From: Haloferax denitrificans ATCC 35960 | GTDB lineage: Archaea; Halobacteriota; Halobacteria; Halobacteriales; Haloferacaceae | Assembly (NCBI RefSeq): GCF_000337795.1 | Contig: NZ_AOLP01000009.1 | Coordinates: forward strand, 1 to 64,000 | Length of the DNA: 64,000 nt | Direction: 5' to 3' | Shown: piece by piece, positions 24,117-32,779 of the stretch | Layout: each line of letters opens with the position of its first letter | Numbering within the stretch: the stretch's first letter is position 1 | Made by a program: the position numbers and the translations under genes | Notes under the pieces: model-generated | Database searches by the model: none | Told to the model about the DNA's origin: nothing | The model's input: only the letters and a program-made list of their open reading frames with translations

Positions 24117-25096
24117 GCAGTCAGAACCTCACCATCGTGCAGGCGGTACGGGACGGTCTCTACACCGAGATGAACCTCGACGACGAGGTGCTCGTCATGG
24201 GCGAGGACGTCGGCAAGAACGGCGGCGTCTTCCGGGCCACCGAGGGCCTGTGGGACGAGTTCGGCGACGACCGCGTCATCGACACGCCGCTGGCCGAATC
24301 GGGCATCGTCGGCACGGCCGTCGGCATGGCCGCGATGGGGCTGAAGCCGGTCCCCGAGATTCAGTTCTCCGGCTTCATGTACCCCGGCTTCGACCAAATC
24401 GTGAGCCACATGTCGCGGTTCCGCAACCGAACCCGCGGCCGCTACACGCTCCCCATGGTGCTCCGCGCGCCCTACGGCGGCGGCATCCGCGCCCCCGAGT
24501 CGCACTCGGAATCCAAGGAGATGTTCTACGCGCACGAGGCCGGCCTGAAGGTCGTCATCCCCTCGACGCCGTACGACACGAAGGGACTGCTCATCTCCGC
24601 CATCCGCGACCCCGACCCGGTCATCTTCATGGAGCCGAAGCTCATCTACCGGGCGTTCCGCGGCGAGGTCCCCGAGGAGGACTACACGGTCCCCATCGGC
24701 GAGGCCGCGGTCCGCCGCGAGGGCACGGACGTGTCCGTGTTCACCTTCGGCGCGATGACGCGCCCGACGCTCGAAGCCGTCGAGAACCTCGAAGACGAGG
24801 GCATCGACGCCGAGGTCGTGGACATCCGCACCATCTCGCCGCTCGACCGCGAGACCATCGTCGAGTCGTTCAAGAAGACCGGCCGCGCGGTGGTCGTCCA
24901 CGAGGCCCCGAAGAACGGCGGTCTCGGAGCCGAAATCACGGCGACGATTCAGGAGGAAGCGCTCCTCTATCAGGAAGCGCCGGTCAAGCGCGTCGCGGGC
25001 TACGACGTGCCGTACCCGCTGTACGCGCTGGAGGACTACTACCTCCCCTCGGTCGCCCGCGTCGAAGAAGGTATTCGTGAGGCGGTGAACTTCTGA
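24113..25096 (+). CDS. pdhB: 2-oxoacid dehydrogenase E1 beta subunit
   Basis: The 327-aa protein is the E1 beta partner of the upstream gene, forming the alpha2-beta2 decarboxylase. Signatures are VMGEDVGKNGGVFRATEGL, the TPP-interacting region FMYPGFDQIVSHMSRFRNR, RAPYGGGIRAPESHSES and the C-terminal transketolase-type domain TFGAMTRPTLEAVENL. Its ATG overlaps the pdhA stop, and it ends 3 bases before the E2 start, so all three are translationally tight. Length is normal. Confidence 0.96.
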   Translation: MSSQNLTIVQAVRDGLYTEMNLDDEVLVMGEDVGKNGGVFRATEGLWDEFGDDRVIDTPLAESGIVGTAVGMAAMGLKPVPEIQFSGFMYPGFDQIVSHMSRFRNRTRGRYTLPMVLRAPYGGGIRAPESHSESKEMFYAHEAGLKVVIPSTPYDTKGLLISAIRDPDPVIFMEPKLIYRAFRGEVPEEDYTVPIGEAAVRREGTDVSVFTFGAMTRPTLEAVENLEDEGIDAEVVDIRTISPLDRETIVESFKKTGRAVVVHEAPKNGGLGAEITATIQEEALLYQEAPVKRVAGYDVPYPLYALEDYYLPSVARVEEGIREAVNF

Positions 25097-25099
25097 ACG

Positions 25100-26688
25100 A
25101 TGGCGCTCAAGGAATTCAAACTCCCCGACGTCGGCGAAGGCGTCGCGGAAGGCGAACTCGTAACGTGGCACGTCGCGCCGGGCGACGAGGTAATCGAAGA
25201 CCAGGTGCTCGCGGAGGTCGAGACCGACAAGGCGCTCGTCGACGTGCCCTCGCCGTTCAACGGGACGGTCGAGGAACTCCTCGCCGAGGAGGGCGAGGTC
25301 GTCCCCGTCGGCAACGTCATCATCACCATTCAGGAAGATGGCGACGACGACGAGGCCGCGGCAGACGCCGAGGCCGCCGACGCGGACGCCGAAACGGCCG
25401 ATTCCGAGACGGCCGAGAGCGACGACGCCGGCGATGCTGGCGACGCTGGCGACGACGGCTCCGGTTCCGGCGGGCGCGTGTTCGCCCCGCCGAGCGTCCG
25501 CCGCCTCGCCCGCGAACTCGGCGTCAGTCTCGACTCCGTCGACGGGAGCGGCCCGAGCGGCCGCGTGACCGAGGGCGACGTTCGCGCCGCCGCGGAAGAC
25601 GACGGCGACGGCGACGACGAGTCCAGCGGCCCGCGGACCGTCCAGACCAACGGGAAGTCCGCGACCGCGAAGCGCGACGAGGGAACGTCGGCGTCGGCGA
25701 CCGCGTCCGCCGCGTCGGCCGAGAGCGCCGACCGCGAGCAGACGCTCGCCGCGCCCGCGACCCGCGCGCTGGCCAGGAGAAGGGCGTCGACATCGACGCC
25801 GTGCCCGCGACCGAGATGCGCGAGGGCGAGGCGTTCGTCTCGCCCGAGGCCGTCGAGGAGTACGCGCAGGCCCAGCGCGAGGCGCAGGCCGCGGACGCCG
25901 AGGCGGTGGCCGCCGAGGCCGACGCCGGAACCGCGACCGCCGAGGCGACGAGCGGGTCGCCGGCCGCCGAGAGCGCCGAGGTCGAACCCGGTGCCGGCGA
26001 GCGCGTCCCCTACAAGGGCGTCCGCAAGGCCATCGGCGACCAGATGCAACGGTCGAAGTACACCGCGCCGCACGTCACCCACCACGACGAGGTGGACGTG
26101 ACGGAGCTCGTCGAACTGCGCGAACAGCTCAAGCCCGTGGCCGAAGAGCGCGGCTCGCGGCTGACCTACATGCCGTTCGTGATGAAGGCGGTCGTCGCGG
26201 CGCTGAAGGACTTCCCGTATCTCAACTCGCAACTCGACGAGGAGAACGAGGAAATCGTCCTGCGCGACGAGTACAACATCGGCGTCGCGGCCGCGACCGA
26301 CGCCGGCCTGCTCGTCCCCGTCGTCCACGACGCGGACCGCAAGGGTATGCTCGAACTCGCCGACGAGATGAACGAGAAGGTCGAGAAGGCCCGCAACCGC
26401 AAAATCGCGCCCGAGGAGATGCGCGGCGGCACCTTCACCATCACCAACATCGGCGGCATCGGCGGCGAGTACGCGACGCCCATCGTCAACTACCCCGAGG
26501 TTGCGATTCTCGCGCTCGGAGCCATCAAAGACAAGCCGCGGGTCGTCGACGGTGAGGTCGTGCCGCGAAAGGTCCTCACCCTCTCGCTGTCGTTCGACCA
26601 CCGCATCGTCGACGGCGCGCAGGGCGCTCGATTCACGAACCGCGTCAAGGAACTGCTCGAAGACCCCAAACTGCTGGTGTTAGAATAA
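25100..26688 (+). CDS. pdhC: 2-oxoacid dehydrogenase E2 (dihydrolipoyl acyltransferase), frameshifted
   Basis: Domains are in order: N-terminal lipoyl domain with ETDKALVDV (lipoyl lysine K44), an Ala/Asp/Glu-rich linker, the E1/E3-binding PSBD (APPSVRRLARELGV...GPSGRVTEGDV), a second linker and the catalytic acyltransferase domain ending in LSFDHRIVDGAQGARF. The reading frame shifts by one base near 25771-25782: the first frame ends usefully at ATRALA and the other resumes as EKGVDIDAVPATE. Adding one C to GGCCAGG (giving GCC CAG GAG) restores an uninterrupted 529-codon gene. This is either a sequencing error in a GC-rich run or a true mutation that would remove the catalytic domain. Confidence 0.9.
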
Positions 26689-28115
26689 TGGTCGTCGGAG
26701 ACATCGCAACCGGAACCGAACTGCTCGTCATCGGCGCGGGACCGGGCGGCTACGTCGCCGCCATCCGCGCCGCACAGAACGGCATCGACACGACGCTCGT
26801 CGAGAAGGACGCCTACGGGGGCACCTGCCTCAACTACGGCTGTATCCCCTCGAAGGCGCTCATCACGGGCGCGAACCTCGCCCACGAGGCGGGCAACGCC
26901 GAGGAGATGGGCATCCACGCCGACCCCGTCGTCGACATGTCGCAACTGCGCGACTGGAAAAGCGGCGTCGTGGACCAACTCACAGGCGGCGTCGAGAAGC
27001 TCTGTAAGGCAAACGGCGTCAACCTCGTCGAGGGGACCGCCCGCTTCAAGGACGAGAACGCCGTCCGCATCGCCCACGGCGGCGAGGGGCAGGGCTCGGA
27101 GACCATCGAGTTCGAACACTGCATCATCGCCACCGGCTCGCGCGTCATCCAGATACCCGGCTTCGACTTCGGCGACGAGCCGGTGTGGTCGTCCCGCGAC
27201 GCCCTCGAAGCCGACACCGTCCCGGAGCGACTGGTCGTCGTCGGCGGCGGCTACATCGGGATGGAGCTGTCCACGACGTTCGCCAAGCTCGGCGCGGACG
27301 TGACCGTCGTCGAGATGCTCGACGACATCCTGCCGGGCTACGAGTCCGACGTGGCCCGCGTCGTCCGCAAGCGCGCCGAGGACCTCGGCATCGACATGCA
27401 CTTCGGTGAGGGAGCAAGCGGCTGGCGCGACGAGGACGACGGCATCATGGTGACCACCGAGACCGAAGACGGCGAGGAAAACGAGTACCGCGCCGACAAG
27501 GTGCTCGTCGCCGTCGGGCGCTCGCCCGTCACCGACACGATGGACATCGAGAGCGCCGGCCTCGAAGCCGACGACCGCGGGTTCCTCTCGGTCGACGAGT
27601 GCCGCCGCACCGACGTGGAGCACATCTACGCCGTCGGCGACGTGGTCGAGGACACGCCGATGCTCGCCCACGTCGCCTCGAAGGAGGGCATCGTCGCCGC
27701 CGAGCACGTCGCCGGCGAACCCGTCGCCTTCGACAGTCAGGCCGTCCCCGCGGCCGTCTTCACCGACCCCGAAATCGGCACGGTCGGCATGACCGAGGCC
27801 GACGCCGAGGAAGCCGGCTTCACGCCCGTCGTCGGGCAGATGCCCTTCCGGGCGTCCGGCCGCGCGCTGACGACGAACCACGCCGACGGCTTCGTCCGCG
27901 TCGTCGCCGACGAGGAGTCCGGCTTCGTCCTCGGGGCGCAAATCGTCGGCCCCGAGGCCTCGGAGCTAATCGCCGAACTCGCGTTCGCCATCGAGATGGG
28001 CGCGACGCTCGAAGACGTGGCGTCGACCATCCACACCCACCCGACGCTCGCGGAAGCGGTCATGGAGGCCGCCGAGAACGCGCTCGGACAGGCGATTCAC
28101 ACGCTGAATCGATAG
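26688..28115 (+). CDS. lpdA: Dihydrolipoyl dehydrogenase (E3)
   Basis: The 475-aa flavoprotein reoxidises the lipoyl arm of E2 and reduces NAD. It has the FAD motif VIGAGPGGYVAA, the redox-active disulfide GGTCLNYGCIPSK (C47 and C52), the NAD motif VVVGGGYIGMELS, the second FAD contact IYAVGDVV and the C-terminal HTHPTLAEAV with catalytic His-Glu. It is the H. volcanii-type E3 with acidic surface. Its ATG overlaps the E2 stop (TAATG), ending the operon. It is followed by the small membrane protein gene on the other strand. Confidence 0.97.
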   Translation: MVVGDIATGTELLVIGAGPGGYVAAIRAAQNGIDTTLVEKDAYGGTCLNYGCIPSKALITGANLAHEAGNAEEMGIHADPVVDMSQLRDWKSGVVDQLTGGVEKLCKANGVNLVEGTARFKDENAVRIAHGGEGQGSETIEFEHCIIATGSRVIQIPGFDFGDEPVWSSRDALEADTVPERLVVVGGGYIGMELSTTFAKLGADVTVVEMLDDILPGYESDVARVVRKRAEDLGIDMHFGEGASGWRDEDDGIMVTTETEDGEENEYRADKVLVAVGRSPVTDTMDIESAGLEADDRGFLSVDECRRTDVEHIYAVGDVVEDTPMLAHVASKEGIVAAEHVAGEPVAFDSQAVPAAVFTDPEIGTVGMTEADAEEAGFTPVVGQMPFRASGRALTTNHADGFVRVVADEESGFVLGAQIVGPEASELIAELAFAIEMGATLEDVASTIHTHPTLAEAVMEAAENALGQAIHTLNR

Positions 28116-28139
28116 CGCCACAGGACCGGACCGACTTTT

Positions 28140-28331
28140 TCACCCGTCGTCGAACCACCACAGCGCAAGCATCGTCCCCACGACTGCCACGGCCGCGGGA
28201 ATCGACTCGTCGACGCCGAGTGTGCGGACGTCGAAGAGGACGACGCCCTCGGACAGGGCGGCGAGCGCGAGGACCACGAAGGCGAAGCCCGCCACCCAGA
28301 TTTCGGGCGTGTTGACGTCGCTGATTGACAT
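28140..28331 (-). CDS. Small two-helix membrane protein
   Basis: The 63-aa protein has two hydrophobic segments (WVAGFAFVVLALAALSEGVVLF and AAVAVVGTMLALWWF) linked by a short acidic loop, ending in FDDG. It converges on lpdA and precedes serB on the same strand. Such tiny membrane proteins are common in haloarchaea; no function can be read. The ATG is followed by SISDVNTPEI, a plausible extracellular N-terminus. Confidence 0.7.
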   Translation of the reverse strand: MSISDVNTPEIWVAGFAFVVLALAALSEGVVLFDVRTLGVDESIPAAVAVVGTMLALWWFDDG

Positions 28332-28382
28332 GCGCGGCGCTACGGCCCCGAATATGATAAGTGTTAGCAGACCCCAATCAGT

Positions 28383-29030
28383 CTACTCGTCGGCGTCGAG
28401 AATCCCGTGGCTCTCGAAGAGCTTTCCGAGTCGGTCCATGGAGGCGACGACGGCGTCGCAGGCCGGGCGGACCGCGTCCTTGGGGACGAAGCCGACCGAG
28501 AGGCCGGCGACTTCGAGCATCGGCAGGTCGTTCGCGCCGTCGCCGACCGCGACCGTTCGGTCCATGGGCACGTCGTGTTCGGCGGCGTGATTCTCCAGCG
28601 CCGTGTCCTTCGTGCCCTCGATGAGCGACCCCTCCACGTCGCCGGTGAGTCGGCCGCCCTTCACGGGCAGGCGGTTCGAGACGATGTCGTCGACCTCGAC
28701 GCCCTCCTTTTCGAGCGCGCGCTCGACGCCGCGTTCGAACCCGCCGGTGAAGATGGCGACGTGGTGGCCGTAGTCGCGGAGTCGCCGGATGAGGTCGGCC
28801 GCGCCGGGGCGGAGTTCGACCTCGCCGTAGGCCTCCTCGGCGAGTTCCTCTTCGAGCCCTTCGAGGAGGCGGGCGCGCGACCGGAGGCTCTCCGCGTAGC
28901 TCATCTCGTCGTTCATGGCCCGCTCGGTGATGTCGGCCATCTCGTCGGCCGTGCCGTTCTTCTTGCCGAGGAGGACCGTCATCTCGGAGTCCGAGAGCGT
29001 GCCGTCGAAGTCGAAGGCGATGATGCGCAT
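28383..29030 (-). CDS. serB: Phosphoserine phosphatase
   Basis: The 215-aa HAD enzyme starts at 29030. Motif I is FDFDGTLSDSE (D6, D8), motif II FTGGFERG, motif III lysine near GTKDTALE, and motif IV VAVGDGANDLPML, as in SerB, which makes serine from phosphoserine. The helical cap with NDEMSYAESLRSR is SerB-like. Longer in-frame versions extend into an upstream gene-free zone and are not used. serA, the first enzyme of the pathway, lies 1.4 kb away, so the assignment is supported by context. Confidence 0.92.
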   Translation of the reverse strand: MRIIAFDFDGTLSDSEMTVLLGKKNGTADEMADITERAMNDEMSYAESLRSRARLLEGLEEELAEEAYGEVELRPGAADLIRRLRDYGHHVAIFTGGFERGVERALEKEGVEVDDIVSNRLPVKGGRLTGDVEGSLIEGTKDTALENHAAEHDVPMDRTVAVGDGANDLPMLEVAGLSVGFVPKDAVRPACDAVVASMDRLGKLFESHGILDADE

Positions 29031-29183
29031 ATCTGCCCGTCGTCGCCGCGGGGTTTCAAAGCTTCCGCGTCGGCAGTTATGCGGCGAGGGAGGGACGCTG
29101 GCGAGTCGACCGGTCGACCACCGGCGGGACACAGGGGGAGACCGCGCACAGCTATTTACCCGTCGTCTCCTTGACAAGCACGT

Positions 29184-29621
29184 ATGGACGACCTCCACGA
29201 CGCCGAACACGAGACGCTCAGCGACGTCGAAGCGGACCTGACCGACGACTTCGGCGACGAGGGCGACAGCCCGCTCCGACAGTTCGTCCGAAGCCTGCGC
29301 GACCTCGACGAGGCCGACGTGCGCGCGGTCGGCCAGTACGACGGCGAGGCGTTCGAACTGCTCTACCTCCGCGACGATATCGACGAGGCGCTCGGACCCG
29401 AGGAGCGCGGCGAGCGCGTGAAGACGCTCGTGATGAAGGCGCTCGGCGAGCCCGTCAACGAACCCGAACTCGACGGGTACGGGGATTTGAACGCCGTCAT
29501 CAGGTGGTTCGACGAGGTCGTCGTCGCCATCTATCCGCACGACGAGTGGTCGGGGGCCATCGCGACGTTCGACCGGGCGAACTCGCCGCTGGTCGACCTC
29601 GCGGTGACGCATCTATCGTAA
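29184..29621 (+). CDS. Conserved haloarchaeal hypothetical protein
   Basis: The 145-aa acidic soluble protein (MDDLHDAEHETLSDVEADL) has helix-rich N-terminus and a beta-hairpin centre (VRAVGQYDGEAFELLYLRDDI), then a helix with VKTLVMKALGEP and a strand pair VVVAIYPHDEWSGAIATFDR. No enzymatic motif or cysteine is seen. It is divergent from serB and convergent with the next gene. It looks like one of the haloarchaea-only DUF families; function unknown. Confidence 0.75.
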   Translation: MDDLHDAEHETLSDVEADLTDDFGDEGDSPLRQFVRSLRDLDEADVRAVGQYDGEAFELLYLRDDIDEALGPEERGERVKTLVMKALGEPVNEPELDGYGDLNAVIRWFDEVVVAIYPHDEWSGAIATFDRANSPLVDLAVTHLS

Positions 29622-29677
29622 ATCTGTCCTAAAAGTCCCGCTCGTGAAAACGTCCGCGGGGCGGCCGCGACGCCCGG

Positions 29678-30343
29678 TCAGATTCGAAGCGGCGTCCACG
29701 ACCGCGGGCCGTCGTCGAGGCCGCGGACCCGGAACTCGGGGTCGCCGTCGGTGTCGCGCGTCTCGACGAAGCCGTCGAACGGCTGTTTGAGGAGCGCGAG
29801 TTCGCGCTCGTCGACGAAGCCGGTGTCGAGCGTGAACACGCCCGAGAAGTCCGCCGCCGAGATGCGACCCGTGATGACGTGCAGGAACTGGAACAGCCGC
29901 TTGAGGTCGGTGTACATCACGAGCGTCGAGAGGACGTGCAGGCCGACGCGGGCCGACCGGCTCGCCTCGTAGTGCTCCCGGAGGGACTCGGTCAGGTGGA
30001 TGCCGATGCCGGTCAGGTCGCCGGGGCTGGAGACGTACCGGAGGTTCCCCCCGTCGGGGCGGTCGCCGAGGAGGTCGGCGACGCTCGTCGTGTCGATGAC
30101 CTCGAACTGCTCCGGGGGCGACCCGCTGATGTACGACAGCTCCTGTGCGATGCTCGGGGCGGGCTTTTTCGTCGTCACGACGACCGTCCCCGCGTCGTCG
30201 CGCTCGCCGGGCGCGAGCATCGAGAGCATGAGCCGCCGCTTCCGCGTCATCGTCGGGCCGGCGATGAGCACGGACCCGGAATCCGGAAGCGACACCTCAG
30301 GCGATTGCATCGCCGGCGAAGCGTTCTCGGGACGGAAGACCAT
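29678..30343 (-). CDS. RecA-like ATPase-fold protein (HTR/DUF7504-like)
   Basis: The 221-aa protein reads like a degenerate RecA/KaiC-superfamily domain. The P-loop position SVLIAGPTMTRKRRLML lacks the GxxxxGK(S/T) pattern, so nucleotide binding is doubtful. The following VVVTTKKPAPSIAQEL and LHVLSTLVMYTDLKRLFQFLHVITGRI match haloarchaeal DUF7504-type proteins that accompany signalling genes. A TATA-like AGTATTATC on the minus strand (30377-30369) lies about 30 bp from the ATG. It is divergent from serA, with which it shares a 138-bp promoter region. Function unknown. Confidence 0.75.
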   Translation of the reverse strand: MVFRPENASPAMQSPEVSLPDSGSVLIAGPTMTRKRRLMLSMLAPGERDDAGTVVVTTKKPAPSIAQELSYISGSPPEQFEVIDTTSVADLLGDRPDGGNLRYVSSPGDLTGIGIHLTESLREHYEASRSARVGLHVLSTLVMYTDLKRLFQFLHVITGRISAADFSGVFTLDTGFVDERELALLKQPFDGFVETRDTDGDPEFRVRGLDDGPRSWTPLRI

Positions 30344-30423
30344 CTACCGAACCTATCGGACTCGGGCAGATAATACTAGTGGGCGAGCACGTCGCTCCCC
30401 CAAACCGTGCGAGACAGTCTCAA

Positions 30424-30448
30424 TGTCACGATATCGGCCGTTGTGACA
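30424..30448. promoter_or_regulatory. Operator-like inverted repeat at the serA promoter
   Basis: TGTCAC (30424-30429) and GTGACA (30443-30448) form a 6-bp inverted repeat with a 13-bp spacer, ending three bases before the serA TATA box. Arms of 6 bp with about two helical turns between their centres suit a dimeric regulator. The position against the BRE would allow control of serA. Confidence 0.4.
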
Positions 30449-30450
30449 AC

Positions 30451-30458
30451 CCTTAACC
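30451..30458 (+). promoter_or_regulatory. serA TATA box
   Basis: CCTTAACC is centred 27 bp before the serA ATG, so serA mRNA is probably leaderless. Confidence 0.6.
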
Positions 30459-30481
30459 CGCGCGGGTCTGACCCTACGCGC

Positions 30482-32059
30482 ATGAAGGTACTCGTCACGG
30501 ACCCGATCGCCGACGCGGGTCTGGACCGGTTACGCGAGGCCGGTTACGAGGTAGAGACCGCGTACGATGTCGAAGGTGACGCGCTACTCGAAGCCGTCTC
30601 CGACGCGAACGGACTCATCGTCCGCTCCGGAACGCAGGTGACCGCCGAGGTGTTCGAGGCGGCACCCGACCTCGTCATCGTCGGACGCGCCGGCATCGGC
30701 GTCGACAACATCGACATCGACGCCGCGACCCAACACGGCGTCATCGTCGCCAACGCGCCCGAGGGGAACGTCCGCGCCGCCGCCGAGCACACGGTCGCGA
30801 TGGGCTTCGCCGCCGCGCGCTCCATCCCGCAGGCCCACGCCCGCCTGAAGGACGGCGAGTGGGCCAAGTCCGACTACCTCGGCAACGAAGTCAACGGCAA
30901 GACCCTCGGCGTCGTCGGCCTCGGCCGCGTCGGCCAAGAGGTCGCAAAGAAGTTCTCGTCGCTCGGGATGGACATCGTCGCCTACGACCCCTACATCGGC
31001 GAGGAGCGCGCCGACCAGCTCGGCGCGGAACTCGTCGGGTTCGACGCCTGTCTCTCCCGCGCCGACTTCCTCACCGTCCACACGCCGCTGACCCCCGAGA
31101 CGGAGGGGCTCATCTCCACCGACGAACTCGAAACGATGGGGAGCGGCTACCTCATCAACTGCGCCCGCGGCGGCGTCGTCGACGAGGCCGCCCTCGCCGA
31201 GGCCGTCGACGCCGACGTCATCGACGGGGCCGCAGTGGACGTGTTCGCCGACGAACCCGTCTCGCCCGACAACCCGCTTCTCTCGGTCGACGACGTGGTC
31301 GTCACGCCGCACCTCGGCGCGTCCACGTCGGCCGCACAGGAGAACGTCGCCGTCTCGACGGCCGACCAAATCGTCGCCGCGTTCCGCGACGAGCCGGTCA
31401 TCAACGCGCTCAACGCGCCCTCGGTCGACGAGAGCGCCTTCCCGCGCATCCAGCCGTACATCGGTCTCGCCGAGACCGCCGGGAAAATCGCCGCCCAACT
31501 GCTCGACGGTCGCCTCGGCGAAGTCGAAGTCACGTACACCGGCGACATCGCGGGCGAGGACGTCGAACTCGTCACGGCCTCCGCGCTGAAGGGCGTCTTC
31601 GCGCCGCTCGAATGGCAGGTCAACGCCGTCAACGCCCCGCAGGTCGCAAAGGAGCGCGGCATCGAGGTCGTCGAGTCGAAGTCCCGCCAGTCGGACGACT
31701 TCCAGAGCCTCGTGACCGTCACCGTCCGCAACGGCGACGAGGAGATGACCGTCTCCGGGACGCTGTTCACCGGCGAGGACCCGCGCATCGTCCGCATCAA
31801 CGGCTACCGTCTCGACGCCATCCCGTACGGCCAGATGCTCGTCGCCCGCAACTACGACAAGCCGGGCGTCATCGGCTTCATCGGGACCGTCCTCGGCGAG
31901 AACGACGTGAACATCGCCGGGATGTTCAACGCCCGCCGCGCGAAGGCCGGCGGCGAGGCGCTGACCGTCTACAACCTCGACGACGACGTGCCGGACAGCG
32001 TCCGCGAGAAGCTCCTCGCCGACGACCGCATCATCGACGTCGACCTCATCACGCTCTGA
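30482..32059 (+). CDS. serA: D-3-phosphoglycerate dehydrogenase
   Basis: The ATG at 30482 gives 525 aa. The N-terminal substrate and NAD domains have KVLVTDPIADAGL, VIVGRAGIGVDNID, the NAD motif GLGRVGQEVAKKF, the catalytic-arginine region INCARGGVVDE and the histidine loop VVVTPHLGASTSAAQ. An intervening regulatory domain and a C-terminal ACT domain (YDKPGVIGFIGTVLGENDVNIAGM) follow, the long form of SerA. It commits 3-phosphoglycerate to serine synthesis and the ACT domain may sense serine. It is monocistronic, with an inverted repeat at the promoter. Confidence 0.96.
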   Translation: MKVLVTDPIADAGLDRLREAGYEVETAYDVEGDALLEAVSDANGLIVRSGTQVTAEVFEAAPDLVIVGRAGIGVDNIDIDAATQHGVIVANAPEGNVRAAAEHTVAMGFAAARSIPQAHARLKDGEWAKSDYLGNEVNGKTLGVVGLGRVGQEVAKKFSSLGMDIVAYDPYIGEERADQLGAELVGFDACLSRADFLTVHTPLTPETEGLISTDELETMGSGYLINCARGGVVDEAALAEAVDADVIDGAAVDVFADEPVSPDNPLLSVDDVVVTPHLGASTSAAQENVAVSTADQIVAAFRDEPVINALNAPSVDESAFPRIQPYIGLAETAGKIAAQLLDGRLGEVEVTYTGDIAGEDVELVTASALKGVFAPLEWQVNAVNAPQVAKERGIEVVESKSRQSDDFQSLVTVTVRNGDEEMTVSGTLFTGEDPRIVRINGYRLDAIPYGQMLVARNYDKPGVIGFIGTVLGENDVNIAGMFNARRAKAGGEALTVYNLDDDVPDSVREKLLADDRIIDVDLITL

Positions 32060-32107
32060 AGCGAGCGACCCGCGCCTCTTTCTAAACGAACGCCCGCACC
32101 GCCCGCA

Positions 32108-32629
32108 CTACCGTCGGCCGAGCGCCGACGCGACCCGGTCGACCACGCGACCGACGGCGGTCCGCACCGCGTCGGCCGCGCTCGATTCGCTCCCGGAGCG
32201 GCGGGACCGGTCGTTCCGCCGGCCCGAGCGACTGTGGGCCCGCGTTCGACCGCGACCGCGGCTCTCGGCCAACAGCCGTTCGTAGCGGTCGATTACCTTC
32301 TGTCGGTCCGCGTCGGCGCTGTCGAGACGGGCACTGAGCCGGGCGTTCGCGCGGCGGAGCGCCTCGTTCTCGCGCCGGAGAGCGTCTCGGCCCCGCGCGT
32401 CGGCGGGAGGCGACTGACGGCTGTGGGGCGGCGATTGACGACCGCGAGGCGGCGCGGACGCGGATGGAGACGCGGACGTGGGTGAAGACGTGGACGCGGG
32501 TGAGGACGCGGACGAAGTCGAGGACGCGGCTGGCGACGAGGCCGCGGCCGTGGACGACCCGGTTTCGGTTCCGTCCGGGGGGTACGTTCTCGACCCGGCC
32601 CCGTCCCGACTGACGGTTCCGGTCGGCAT
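32108..32629 (-). CDS. Low-complexity protein with coiled coil
   Basis: From the ATG at 32629 (MPTGTVSRDGAG) the product is 173 aa; starts at 32644 or 32707 are alternatives. After a Ser/Thr/Ala/Pro-rich stretch of about 70 residues, a heptad-like region begins (RGRDALRRENEALRRANARLSARLDSADADRQ), then an Arg/Ser-rich tail and a helix AVRTAVGRVVDRVASAL. It is probably a real haloarchaeal coiled-coil protein, but the strong compositional bias weakens the case. It lies between serA (convergent) and thrC (same strand). Confidence 0.55.
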   Translation of the reverse strand: MPTGTVSRDGAGSRTYPPDGTETGSSTAAASSPAASSTSSASSPASTSSPTSASPSASAPPRGRQSPPHSRQSPPADARGRDALRRENEALRRANARLSARLDSADADRQKVIDRYERLLAESRGRGRTRAHSRSGRRNDRSRRSGSESSAADAVRTAVGRVVDRVASALGRR

Positions 32630-32779
32630 GCTACTGAGCGACATCGTGTGGCACGACGTACCACAGAACGAAAAGAATGTGTCAGACGCGCACCCGACGC
32701 GCGTCATCGTCCGCGGTCTGACGGCTCCGCCCGTCGTCGGTCGCGGCCGTCGGCGACGGTCGATACCGGGTCGGTCGCC

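Noticed and set aside
25100-26101. A separate short E2-like gene ending at 26101
   Set aside because: After about 25775 this frame is Arg/Pro-rich noise; the true protein continues in another frame, so it is one gene with a frameshift.
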